Source of the DNA: a virus
Strand: one strand, 5' to 3'
DNA: 42,363 nucleotides
Virus record (IMG/VR): IMGVR_UViG_3300046517_000639
Span: 1 to 42,363 of that record
Program-made: the position numbers and the translations under genes
The notes under the pieces: model-generated
Told to the model about the DNA's origin: nothing
Seen by the model: only the letters and a program-made list of their open reading frames with translations
Databases searched by the model: none
In this document: piece by piece, positions 26,770 through 35,162 of the stretch
Numbering within the stretch: position 1 is the first letter of the stretch
Layout of the letters: every line of letters begins with the position of its first letter

Positions 26770-28355
26770 GGCTTTTGCTCCTGTTTCCAACCAGTCGGCA
26801 GTGCTGTTCCAGCAGGGGCTTGATGTAACTTTCCTTGAGGATCGCGAGCGTAGATAACATTAGGGGCTGCACCCTTTTTACCAGTCAGATCGGGATGCGC
26901 TTCAGTAGGATTGACTCCACGAATGTTGGGAACACGTTCACGCAAGCGATCAATGTCTGCCTGAAATTTCTTACCTTGTCCTAGAGCATAATTGGCATCA
27001 GCCGATGATCCACTGGGAAGTGTCTGAAACAAAGCACTGCTTTGGGTTTCGCTGGTACGCGAACCTCCAGTGATTTCCTTCGGCAAGCCTAGAGATGTTT
27101 CCTTCAATTGAAGAACAGACTGAATATATTCCTTGGTTTGAGGGGTAGCAGCCTTTAGAGCTAGATTCCTGATAGCGTCATTAATCACTCCAGGTTCACT
27201 GTGAGAAAGAACCTTGGAAATGATGGCCCGCTGTTCTGGCCCTTGGTTCAGAGCCTCACGCGAAGCCATAACATCATTTAACTTGGTCTGCATGGTGTTC
27301 AGGACCACAGTATGTGTTTTGGCGTCGTCTATTTGCTTGGGAGTAGCCTCTGTAATCCCTGTATAACCAGCAGCCTTGGCATCGCCTTCAGGCAACAAAT
27401 GCGCTTGATTGCTTGAATCGTAGGCCAAAACTGGCTTGGCGGCATGTTGCGCCTGAGCATCGGCATGGGCTTGCTTAGAAAGTTGCAAATTCTGAAGCTG
27501 TACCCCATGAGCAAACTCTTGTTGTGCTTTTACACCTTGCGCTTGTTCTGTTTGAGTAAGGATTTTATCGATTCTGTCAAAATCCTTCTGTGTGGCATTG
27601 GCTGGTAGAGTATATTCCGCTGGCAATGCTGCACCTGGATTCAGAACCTGAAAGCGCCGAGCAAGCCCTTGATTCAGTTGTGGAACCTTTTCCCCTAGAG
27701 GCAATTCACCTTCTTTTACTGTTCCCGCTGCACGAATTTCGGCTACCTTTCTCTCATTCTCCATTTTCTGCTGGATAGGCGATGCTGCCCTTGCTGAATC
27801 CACAAGTTGTTTAAATTGCTGTGGATTGGAATCAATCAACTGCCGCATTTGCTGGATTTGAGGACTATCCCCTAATGGATCAAGCAGGCGATGGGCAACC
27901 CTAGGATCATAGTTGGCCTGTTGTATTGCATATGCGGCATGACCAAAAAGATCGGATTGGTCCTCTTGCAATTTCTGCATTTTGGACTTCATATCCACCA
28001 AAGAAGTCTGATATTTGGTGACGCCTTCTAGGATTCCAGGGATAGCCGAGCCATGCCCAGACATTCTCAAGGCTTCTGAGAGCTTGTTTGTATCTATTTT
28101 CGGCTGGCCATTCTCATCTGGAATTACAGAGTTTTTATAGGCATCATCCAGAGCTTTCTGTGTCTCTATCTGGCGTTTCTGAGCCTCCATTTGCATTTGC
28201 TGCATCTGCAATTCATTCTGCTGGCCTTGCAACTGTCCAGGCGCTAGAGCGTTCTGGTTCTTCATGCCCTGGATCTGCTGCGCTTGCGCGATGTTTGTCG
28301 CGTAATCGTTGATTTGCGGCTGCCGGCCCATCAGGGCTACAAGTGGGATGCCCAT
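26766..28355 (-). CDS. Ejection protein, gp20 position (Gln-rich)
   Basis: A 529-aa protein, Gln-rich and helical at the start (LQGQQNELQMQQMQMEAQKR), then mixed helices. This composition and position match P22 gp20-like DNA transfer proteins, though the sequence itself is not recognised. It overlaps the next gene by ATGA and touches the stop of the gene before. Confidence 0.65.
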   Translation of the reverse strand: MGIPLVALMGRQPQINDYATNIAQAQQIQGMKNQNALAPGQLQGQQNELQMQQMQMEAQKRQIETQKALDDAYKNSVIPDENGQPKIDTNKLSEALRMSGHGSAIPGILEGVTKYQTSLVDMKSKMQKLQEDQSDLFGHAAYAIQQANYDPRVAHRLLDPLGDSPQIQQMRQLIDSNPQQFKQLVDSARAASPIQQKMENERKVAEIRAAGTVKEGELPLGEKVPQLNQGLARRFQVLNPGAALPAEYTLPANATQKDFDRIDKILTQTEQAQGVKAQQEFAHGVQLQNLQLSKQAHADAQAQHAAKPVLAYDSSNQAHLLPEGDAKAAGYTGITEATPKQIDDAKTHTVVLNTMQTKLNDVMASREALNQGPEQRAIISKVLSHSEPGVINDAIRNLALKAATPQTKEYIQSVLQLKETSLGLPKEITGGSRTSETQSSALFQTLPSGSSADANYALGQGKKFQADIDRLRERVPNIRGVNPTEAHPDLTGKKGAAPNVIYARDPQGKLHQAPAGTALPTGWKQEQKP

Positions 28356-29260
28356 TAGCTGTTACCCACATTGATAAACGGATTCGTGATTAGGCTGCTA
28401 TTGAGGTTTGTAGGCAGATTCCCGCTAGGCGTGCCTTGGGTGTCTCCAGGCATGTAGCTTGGACCACCGTAGCCGCTGTTTCCCCCGCCGCCGAATGGAT
28501 TGCTGGCAAAATAGCCCGCTGCATTGTTGGCGATACCGCCTAGCGCCCCTTGCCATGCGTTGTTTGCTCCCATGATGCCGCTGGCTTGCGCTGCACCTTG
28601 GTTTTGGAGCGCTCCACCGATCTGCTGGCTTGCTGCATTGTTGATTCCAGCAATATTCCCCGCACCAGACTGGAGCAATCCTCCTAGTGTCGAACCGGCC
28701 TGAGCACCCAATTGCGACACGCCTGCAAGTCGATTGTAGAGATTGCCTTGATTGGTGTTGTAGGTGTTGAAGTTGGTTCCATAGGTCTGCAACGCTCGAT
28801 TATAGACATTCCCATATTCGTTAGAAGCTTGGTTTTGTGCATAGTCGTTGATGTTCTTCGCTGTACCGCTCGAGAGTAGCCCTCCACGCGCCGCTGCGCT
28901 GTTCTGGAGCGCTTGCAAGCCTTGGCTGAGCCTAAACTGGTATCCAGGATCGTTCTGCTCTGTAACGCCCGTTGGAGCGTTAAACTGCCCATAGCCCTGT
29001 GTAAGCTGGCCTCCAGGCTGAAGTAATGAGGAAAGATTGCCGATGGAGGATTGGCCGGCTTGGGCATAAGGGCTGAGTAATCCGGTCTGTTGCCCTGCAA
29101 TTTTGGTTTGATAGTCGGTGGATAGGTTCTGGTTCTGGCCGGCGACGTTGGCGGCTTGTGCGGCTGCATTGGCTTGCTTGGCGGCTGCATCTCCCGCCGC
29201 GTGTGAACCTAAGATTCCACCTAAAAGGGATGCTCCGGCGCCTATTGCGGCAACTGGCAT
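28355..29260 (-). CDS. Ejection protein, gp7 position
   Basis: A 301-aa protein with GGAGG before the ATG. A Gly/Ala membrane-like start (MPVAAIGAGASLLGGILGS) is followed by DPGYQFRLSQGLQALQNSAA, LSSGTAKNINDYAQNQASNE and YNRLAGVSQLGAQAG. This is a widely shared pattern of podovirus internal or DNA-transfer proteins. Ala/Gln/Asn-rich and flexible. It is the first of the three ejection genes. Confidence 0.8.
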   Translation of the reverse strand: MPVAAIGAGASLLGGILGSHAAGDAAAKQANAAAQAANVAGQNQNLSTDYQTKIAGQQTGLLSPYAQAGQSSIGNLSSLLQPGGQLTQGYGQFNAPTGVTEQNDPGYQFRLSQGLQALQNSAAARGGLLSSGTAKNINDYAQNQASNEYGNVYNRALQTYGTNFNTYNTNQGNLYNRLAGVSQLGAQAGSTLGGLLQSGAGNIAGINNAASQQIGGALQNQGAAQASGIMGANNAWQGALGGIANNAAGYFASNPFGGGGNSGYGGPSYMPGDTQGTPSGNLPTNLNSSLITNPFINVGNS

Positions 29261-29724
29261 TGGACTTCCTCCTTCGAGATACCGAGTAAAGTCATGCCTT
29301 GCAGCCTGCCATCCTTCAAATAACTCTTGGGGTTGTAGCCAAAGCGTGTCATGCCGCTACGCTCTGCAAACTTCAACGCAAGTTTATTGAATTCAGGCAC
29401 TTCCGTTATCAACCTCTCGCATTGCAAGTTCGAAAACACCCATTGGATCAATTCTTTAGCTGCGATTGTGGCTTTTTCTCCGTAAGAGTGGGGCAAAAGA
29501 CACGTATGCACCTTGTAGCATATTCCGTTTTCAGGCGATACAGCAAAAAGGCCCAGTATGTCTATATCCCGCTTGGCGAGCAGGTAGTACATGGCATCAT
29601 CTTTAATAGGCTGCCAGCAATCAGCGCAAGGACTAGAATCATCGCTTACCCGTGGGTAAACGCTTCTATCCGTCACAATGCGCTTAATCAGTACCCAATC
29701 TTTCGTGCGTTCGATCATAATCAT
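29242..29724 (-). CDS. GNAT-fold protein, P22 gp14-like (DUF2824)
   Basis: A 160-aa protein; the start at 29724 is the ATGA overlap (MIMIERTKDWVLIKRIVTDR). The region YKVHTCLLPHSYGEKATIAA...WVFSNLQCERLITEVPEFNKLALKFAERSGM is an acetyltransferase-like fold with the N-x-A-L-x-F-A-E-R-x-G motif. In P22 the gene between the needle and gp7 is gp14, of the DUF2824 type, needed for infectivity. Synteny and motif agree. Whether it acetylates anything is unknown. Confidence 0.75.
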   Translation of the reverse strand: MIMIERTKDWVLIKRIVTDRSVYPRVSDDSSPCADCWQPIKDDAMYYLLAKRDIDILGLFAVSPENGICYKVHTCLLPHSYGEKATIAAKELIQWVFSNLQCERLITEVPEFNKLALKFAERSGMTRFGYNPKSYLKDGRLQGMTLLGISKEEVQCQLPQ

Positions 29725-30527
29725 GCTCTGTACCAAGCCTTATGCAAAGTTCCGATTATCGGCGCCACCACGTAAGTGATTGTATTGCCGGAGATAGTGT
29801 AGTTAGTGGGCTGCACTTGCAGGTTGAACTGACCAGCACCACCGATATTCTCGAAAAGTTGAAGGGAATTAGCAGGAAATGGTGCTTTCAGGAGCGTGTA
29901 AATAGTGTTTATGCCATCCACGACGCCAACAGGAACCTCGGCATCCCCATAAGTCAGGTAACGAAGTCCATTTAAGGCTGTAGCGTCGTAAACTAGCGAG
30001 TTGGTGTCAGCGCCTGGAGCCAGCAGCGCCGTTACGCTAACGCCTTGCCCAACTAGGAGATTTCCTTTGACCCATGAAGTCTGGCCCGTACCGCCGTTTG
30101 CTGGGCTATAGTCGCCTGCTACGGCTGTGACTGTTCCAGTACGCCCAAACACGCTAGAAACCGCTGCGGTTGCTGGCAATGACCATTTCACACCGTCTGC
30201 TGAACCTGAATCGACGGTCAAAACTGCTGTGTTAGGTCCGATTGCCAGTAAATCTGTGGTGTTTACGCCACTTCCTACTAGCAGATTGCCTTTAGTCCAA
30301 GCCGTCTGCCCTGTACCGCCTAGATTTGGTGGATAATCTCCGGCTTGAGGAACAACTGAACCAGTCCTGCCGGCGAAGGATTGCACCAGAGTCTTTGCTA
30401 TGCCCAGAAAGAAGTTGTTAAGCTGTAAAAACCATTGAATCCACGGCCAACTGACACCAGAAGCAGCATTCTTATCAAGAATTGGTGTCTGTGTCGGGAT
30501 TGGCGGGAATGGGTTACCGGATGACAC
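29721..30527 (-). CDS. Trimeric fibre/needle-position protein with two GDY repeats
   Basis: A 268-aa protein with GTG start behind GGAGAT. An N-terminal hydrophobic segment (WPWIQWFLQLNNFFLGIAK) leads to two 60-residue repeats, each starting FxGRTGxVxxxAGDY and containing GGTGQTxWxKGNLLVGxGV. The C-terminal domain (VDGINTIYTLLKAPFPANSL) is beta. It lies where P22 has the tail needle gp26, between the gp10-like and gp14-like genes, so it may plug the portal and act as a fibre, but the sequence is fibre-like, not the needle coiled coil. Confidence 0.7.
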   Translation of the reverse strand: MSSGNPFPPIPTQTPILDKNAASGVSWPWIQWFLQLNNFFLGIAKTLVQSFAGRTGSVVPQAGDYPPNLGGTGQTAWTKGNLLVGSGVNTTDLLAIGPNTAVLTVDSGSADGVKWSLPATAAVSSVFGRTGTVTAVAGDYSPANGGTGQTSWVKGNLLVGQGVSVTALLAPGADTNSLVYDATALNGLRYLTYGDAEVPVGVVDGINTIYTLLKAPFPANSLQLFENIGGAGQFNLQVQPTNYTISGNTITYVVAPIIGTLHKAWYRA

Positions 30528-32152
30528 TATTTATCTCCACTGCCAGCAACTTCTAAAAAACCTGCCGTTATGCGCCAGGGAATCGGATCGCTCATGGAAA
30601 TCTCGTAAACTCTGTCTCGAGCGCGTCCTAGGCGTCTGAGCATCACCCTCTTAGCAAATTCCCCTGAGAATCCGCAGCCAATCAGGTACTCATTCCCCCA
30701 TGTATGGGCTGAATCATTGCTCCATCTGACGCCTACTTGCGGCTCGCGAAAGACTGCTCCTCCAGGACTAGTAATTAACAGCCCTATATCGTTGACGTAG
30801 AGCGTCCAGCGCTGAGTGCCAGAACTGGAAACCATTTGCAGAACTGTCGGATAAAGAGGATTAAATGTAACAGGACTGGTAGTCAGAATCCCGATATTGC
30901 TGACATTCACCTGCCAGGAAGTAGTGCCGCTGACCGCATCCGTGAAAATCAATGTTCCTGCTGTGCCTGAAGCCCCGCCAGTTGTCGTCAGCACGCCAAT
31001 ATCGGAAACACCCATTGCCCATAGAGCGCCTGTACCATCATCCAAAATGAAGGTAGTAGGCGCCTCACTTCCTGGTAGTGGAGGTACTGGGCCTAAGCCA
31101 GTCTCCAGAAATAACTGGATCTGATGGTGCATGGAGTAGTGCTGCTCATCGGAAACATGAGCACAACGCCTTACCCTGCGAATCGGATTGCCATCATCGG
31201 TAGCGAAGTCCCATGTACCGTTATTCCACTTCGGAATCTCCATATCGTAGACTTTGTTGGTGGACCAGTCGCCTACGAGGTGCTTTCCGAAGTTGAAGGT
31301 ATGAACCTGAGAATGGTGAGGCTCAAAGAAGCCATAAGTCACATTCCAGAAGCCGACTTCGTGCCACATTCCAGTAGCCACATCGTAACGCCAAGTCTTT
31401 CCTGCGGCGGGAAAGTAGAGTTGATAAAACGAATGGCCTTGCATCTGGAAGGCATAGCCGATGGCATCATCAATCCTGATGTAGCCTTGCATGGCGAATT
31501 CGATAGCATGATTTGAGACTCGGCTAGGCGTGTAGCCAGTCGCTCGCCATACCACTCCGCTTCCACGATCATCACTTCCTAGCCAGAAGATTGTGTTGTC
31601 TAGCCGTGCTGGCGACCATTTTGCCGCGCAACCCTGCTCAATGAAGGCTGAAGGCACAGGAGCAAATGGGAAAATCTCCCCAGAGTTGTAGTAGACAATG
31701 GCCTTGGTTGCGCTCCAGAACCATATCTGGCGATGATCGACGAGCATGGAAACCAGATTGTCAGGGAACTCTGAGACTAGAGCCGCACCATTGGAAGTCC
31801 AGTCCGTAGCGTCCAGAGCTCCTGATACGTAGAAACGATTGGAATCGGCAATTAGCGACAGAAAGAAACCATCAGAATAGCCTACCTGTGACACTGGCCC
31901 TGTGAAGTTGGAAGCAGGAATGGTGCTGAGCGTATTGGTCAGCAAATCAAACAGGTACATTGTGCCAGCTGAGGCGATAATCATCTGCTGAGCGCTGGAA
32001 GCAAAAGACACTAATTGGCTGTCGTTCGATACCGTTCCACGCGATGTGGCTGTCAGATTAGGAAATATCTCCGCAAAATTGGTCTGAGCAACGCCAAAGG
32101 TACGCCCTTGAGCGCCACCAACTTTGATCGTGAATAGGCCGCGTACACTCAT
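30527..32152 (-). CDS. gp10-like packaged-DNA stabilisation protein, C-terminal part
   Basis: A 541-aa protein. It opens MSVRGLFTI then GRTFGVAQTNFAEIFPNL and runs through beta-propeller-like segments to GVRWSNDSAHTWGNEYLIG and RRLGRARDRVYEISMSDPIP, the usual C-terminus of P22 gp10-type proteins that close the portal. Family members begin with a PLVGPSY...VNLYPE segment, which here is on the preceding ORF. Between about 367 and 475 are three repeats with WxxxVSDIGVLTT-like cores, an insertion. It starts by ATGA overlap with the preceding ORF. Confidence 0.8.
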   Translation of the reverse strand: MSVRGLFTIKVGGAQGRTFGVAQTNFAEIFPNLTATSRGTVSNDSQLVSFASSAQQMIIASAGTMYLFDLLTNTLSTIPASNFTGPVSQVGYSDGFFLSLIADSNRFYVSGALDATDWTSNGAALVSEFPDNLVSMLVDHRQIWFWSATKAIVYYNSGEIFPFAPVPSAFIEQGCAAKWSPARLDNTIFWLGSDDRGSGVVWRATGYTPSRVSNHAIEFAMQGYIRIDDAIGYAFQMQGHSFYQLYFPAAGKTWRYDVATGMWHEVGFWNVTYGFFEPHHSQVHTFNFGKHLVGDWSTNKVYDMEIPKWNNGTWDFATDDGNPIRRVRRCAHVSDEQHYSMHHQIQLFLETGLGPVPPLPGSEAPTTFILDDGTGALWAMGVSDIGVLTTTGGASGTAGTLIFTDAVSGTTSWQVNVSNIGILTTSPVTFNPLYPTVLQMVSSSGTQRWTLYVNDIGLLITSPGGAVFREPQVGVRWSNDSAHTWGNEYLIGCGFSGEFAKRVMLRRLGRARDRVYEISMSDPIPWRITAGFLEVAGSGDK

Positions 32153-33066
32153 GCTGACCTAATCGAAAACGAAGCATTAAGCGCAACAGCCAAGAATCCA
32201 GGGACTTGCGCCCATGCTGGACTATAAATGCCTGGAGGAGCTGTATAAATCGTTCCCAGCATTGGGTCTAGGATGAAAAATGCAGCAATTGCAGCCATGT
32301 TAGAACTACCACCTGTAAAGAAATGATAGATAGTTGGATCGGGATGCGGTGTAGCGAGCGCTTCATTGGTAGCAAAGAAAGTGAAAACAAATCTTGGCAA
32401 TGTAGTGGTAATCGCTGGAGCTGAAATTGGAGTTGTATTCACTATCGTACTGTTTGAAAACTGGTCCAATGCCAGGATATTGCGAACCAGCATCACTGCT
32501 CCACCCATATCAAAGTTGCCGAAGGAAGCCGAATTCATATTGAAATTAGCTAAAAGCGTTGTAGCCGGCACGGAATTTTGAGCTACCGCATAGAAAACCT
32601 GAAAGAACCTGAACTCATTGGGAATTGCCAGCAGACCCAAATCATAATAAGGAGGCGTCCCTAATTGAGTGAAATTGCCTGCCAGCATGGCCGGTGCTGT
32701 GACTGATGTAATCTGATTGTATGGCTTCCCTGGTCCGACAGTCGCATTGAACAAAAGAAAAAGTATGTCCCCAGGCTGGATAGCGCCCACTACTACTGGA
32801 ACATTGATTCTCGTATTTCCGACGTTAGAGCCACCCGCTACATCCCAACCGTATTGATCCGCATTGATGACTTCTGGCTGGAGAAGTACTGGCGCAACTG
32901 GCGTTAAGTCTACAAACTCTTTAGTCCCTGGAGCTGGATAAAGTACGATTTGATTGTTGCCTGCTCCTGATTCGATTTGCTCAGGATACAGGTTCATCGT
33001 GGTCTGGCAATCGGCATTAACTGATTGGCTGGTGTAGGAAGGCCCAACCAGCGGGAATTTGGGCAT
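32149..33066 (-). CDS. gp10 N-terminal segment fused to a lectin/Ig-like domain
   Basis: A 305-aa protein. Residues 1-55 (PLVGPSYTSQSVNADCQTTM, NLYPEQIE, LYPAPGTKEFVDL) are the N-terminus of gp10-like stabilisation proteins. The rest is a domain of about 250 residues (GAIQPGDILFLLFNATVGPG; FFQVFYAVAQNSVPATTLLA; GFLAVALNASFSI) of the same lectin/Ig-like type as in the tail proteins. It stops at an ATGA where the rest of gp10 begins in the -1 frame. So the stabilisation protein seems to be made as two chains, one carrying a surface domain. Confidence 0.7.
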   Translation of the reverse strand: MPKFPLVGPSYTSQSVNADCQTTMNLYPEQIESGAGNNQIVLYPAPGTKEFVDLTPVAPVLLQPEVINADQYGWDVAGGSNVGNTRINVPVVVGAIQPGDILFLLFNATVGPGKPYNQITSVTAPAMLAGNFTQLGTPPYYDLGLLAIPNEFRFFQVFYAVAQNSVPATTLLANFNMNSASFGNFDMGGAVMLVRNILALDQFSNSTIVNTTPISAPAITTTLPRFVFTFFATNEALATPHPDPTIYHFFTGGSSNMAAIAAFFILDPMLGTIYTAPPGIYSPAWAQVPGFLAVALNASFSIRSA

Positions 33067-33815
33067 TAGTTCCTACCATAGCCATAACCTGCTGGCATGT
33101 CCGAGTAGAAGTTGTAGTATCCGCCTCTGCCCTGTAGCGCTTGGTCACAGAAAGCCTCAATAAGCGGAACATTCAGGCTCTTGACCCGCGCAATCGATTC
33201 CACTGCCAAAGTCTGCGTAGCTGACACACTAATCTGCGAGTACTCGCCTGGATATTCAGCAATCAGACGTACCGCCAAGTTGTATCGCAACGCTTCGTTG
33301 TACCCTGGAGGGAAAGTCACATCAGTGAACAGGTCTGGGAAGTTGCGTAGCTCCTGCCAGCTATAAATGCGTGTGTTGACCTGCCCAGTCGGCAAGCCCC
33401 AGTAAGTAAGATTCCGCAGAGGATATTGCCCGTCATCATAAACCGCTGTAGGTAGTGAGGTCTGAATATTCTTTACTGGCACGTTCTGCCAATCCCAGTC
33501 CGTCAGGTAGGGAATCGGCAATTCAAGCGGTTGCAGGGGATTCGATAGCCAGACAATGCTAACTCTATCGATTCTGACTGGACGCTGGGTATTGAAATTG
33601 CCCCCAGGCCCCATCGTATACGTGCCTTGATTCGCTACCAGGGGGAATTCTTCAATCTGGATACTGAACGCCATCAAGCGCTCGGCAAGCCATGAATCCA
33701 GCATGCCATTGAGCACCATCAGGCCATCAGAAGCCTCGGCAGCAGTCATTGTTTCACCGCTGCCTAGCGCACCAATCAGGCGCATGGAACTTGCTATGAG
33801 ATCTTGTCCTGTGAT
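33066..33815 (-). CDS. gp4-like head-completion/tail accessory protein, probable AUC start
   Basis: From the ATG at 33785 the protein is 239 aa (MRLIGALGSGETMTAAEASD; later NQGTYTMGPGGNFNTQRPVRI and YWGLPTGQVNTRIYSW). It matches P22-type neck proteins that cap the portal before gp10. Family members have about 10 residues before RLIG (TxxDLIxxAL). The same frame reads TGQDLIASS upstream, and its only possible start is an ATC at 33815, 5 bases after AAGGAA. I therefore extend the gene. If AUC is not used, the ATG start would cut the first helix. Confidence 0.7.
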   Translation of the reverse strand: MTGQDLIASSMRLIGALGSGETMTAAEASDGLMVLNGMLDSWLAERLMAFSIQIEEFPLVANQGTYTMGPGGNFNTQRPVRIDRVSIVWLSNPLQPLELPIPYLTDWDWQNVPVKNIQTSLPTAVYDDGQYPLRNLTYWGLPTGQVNTRIYSWQELRNFPDLFTDVTFPPGYNEALRYNLAVRLIAEYPGEYSQISVSATQTLAVESIARVKSLNVPLIEAFCDQALQGRGGYYNFYSDMPAGYGYGRN

Positions 33816-34054
33816 GGCAGTTCCTTTTTCGGCCTACCACGCCGCTTCGTCGGCAAATCGAATTTACCTACACTGGCTTTTAAATCCGCTTCTGCTTTCG
33901 CCATATCTAGCAGTGGATTCCATTCCGGCACAGTTTGAACGAAGGGCGGGTGATGTACCCACCCCTCGCCAAGCCGTTTCTCCTGCTCTGGGCTTGCCAC
34001 TGTTATGCTGCCGCCGCCCACTCGCGGGTAGAGCGTTTTTGGATAACCGTCCAT
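33794..34054 (-). CDS. Small structural-region protein (86 aa)
   Basis: An 86-aa protein: YPKTLYPRVGGGSITVASPE then EKRLGEGWVHHPPFV, a pattern seen in small phage proteins next to coat genes (YPKxLYxxGGxxxxVxxxxEExxLGxGW). The end KRRGRPKKE is AT-hook-like and could touch DNA. AGGGA upstream of the ATG. Confidence 0.6.
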   Translation of the reverse strand: MDGYPKTLYPRVGGGSITVASPEQEKRLGEGWVHHPPFVQTVPEWNPLLDMAKAEADLKASVGKFDLPTKRRGRPKKELPSQDKIS

Positions 34055-34060
34055 GAGTCC

Positions 34061-34453
34061 CTAAGTAAGAGTTACAGCAGTGTTGGAAACCGTCTGCCAA
34101 ACACCGTTATAGGCTCTCAACCCAATGCCCGCACCACGAAAAGCAGCAAATGTGGCCGTCGTTTTGAGTGCAGTTCCATTCGCCAGCAATGTAGTAGCTG
34201 TGAGTGTATGAGCGTTTGTTGTGTCGGACCAGATTTGAATGCTCAGATTGTCATCCAGGCCAACCGTGGGAGCCGCCAGCGTCATAGCATTCACGCCAGC
34301 CGTCTTGATAATGTAATTCCCAGAGACATGGGGATTGATTGCATCCGCACTTCCCGTAAGCAGTGTGGGAAGGGCGTTGAATGCATCGCAATCCGCACCC
34401 TGTTGAAGTAAATCGCCAGTGACTGCACCTTGACTCGTTACAGCTCTTGTCAT
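34061..34453 (-). CDS. Capsid decoration-like protein (130 aa), paralog of next gene's C-terminus
   Basis: GGAGG precedes the ATG. The 90-residue core GSADAINPHVSGNYIIKTAG, VNAMTLAAPT, WSDTTNAHTLTATTLLANGT and FAAFRGAGIGLRAYNG is shared, with near-identical stretches, with the C-terminal part of 34503-35153. The beta-rich fold and position right after the coat gene suggest a head decoration or head fibre. The two genes arose by duplication. Confidence 0.65.
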   Translation of the reverse strand: MTRAVTSQGAVTGDLLQQGADCDAFNALPTLLTGSADAINPHVSGNYIIKTAGVNAMTLAAPTVGLDDNLSIQIWSDTTNAHTLTATTLLANGTALKTTATFAAFRGAGIGLRAYNGVWQTVSNTAVTLT

Positions 34454-34469
34454 TCTTTTCCTCCTTTAA

Positions 34470-34493
34470 GTGGGCGGTTTTCCCGCCGCCCAC
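34470..34493 (-). other. Perfect 8-bp hairpin between the decoration genes
   Basis: GTGGGCGG and CCGCCCAC flank an 8-base loop. On the transcribed strand it is followed by TTAAAGGAGG with no T-run, so it is more likely an mRNA processing or stabilising stem than a terminator. It sits just before the ribosome site of the 130-aa gene and may tune its level relative to coat. Confidence 0.5.
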
Positions 34494-34502
34494 GGGAAGG
34501 AA

Positions 34503-35153
34503 TTAGCTCAAAACTACCACGCCTGCGGAAGCTCCGTTACTCAAAACTTCCCAGACCAAGTTGCAAGCCCGAAGTTTGAGGTAAGCGCCCCTGAATGCCG
34601 GAAAAGTAGCCAGACTCTTGAGAGCCGTGCCATTTGCCAGCAACGTGGTTGCCGTCAGAGTGTGAGCGTTCGTGGTGTCAGAAACGATTTCAATGATGTT
34701 TCCTTCAGCCGCAGCCGTAGGAGCCGCCAAAGTCATTGCGTCCACTCCAGCAGTCTTCACAACATAGAAGCCTGGGATAGTAGCGTCAATGGCATCAGCA
34801 GAACCGCTCAGCACGATACCTGGCTGAACGTGAGTGGTGCTGGTTTCCTTGAACGCTGCAAAGGTTTGGTATTGCTCAGTAACCAGCGGAAAGTCTGCTG
34901 GCAAACCCGCCAAAACAATGGCGTTGTTGACATGAGCAACCGAGACTGAACCGCTGACACCACGTACCACGCTGACTACCTTGGAAGTGGTGTTGAGTCC
35001 AGTCACCAGCATGTATTCCTGATCCAGAAGCAGGATGGTGATACCGATGCCTGTCTGGAAGTTAGGGGAGGTAATCCCCGTGGTGGCTGCCACGATTACA
35101 GAAGTGTCATTTGCTCCAACTGCGGCGGTTACGGTTGTGGCTACTATGCTCAT
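34503..35153 (-). CDS. Capsid decoration/head-fibre-like protein (216 aa)
   Basis: AAGGAG precedes the ATG. Residues 1-95 form one beta domain (VTAAVGANDTSVIVAATTGI; ITILLLDQEYMLVTGLN; RGVSGSVSVAHV). Residues about 115-210 are the domain repeated in the next gene. The gene directly follows coat, with 9 bases between. Probably decorates the head surface. Confidence 0.65.
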   Translation of the reverse strand: MSIVATTVTAAVGANDTSVIVAATTGITSPNFQTGIGITILLLDQEYMLVTGLNTTSKVVSVVRGVSGSVSVAHVNNAIVLAGLPADFPLVTEQYQTFAAFKETSTTHVQPGIVLSGSADAIDATIPGFYVVKTAGVDAMTLAAPTAAAEGNIIEIVSDTTNAHTLTATTLLANGTALKSLATFPAFRGAYLKLRACNLVWEVLSNGASAGVVVLS

Positions 35154-35162
35154 ATTTTCTCC

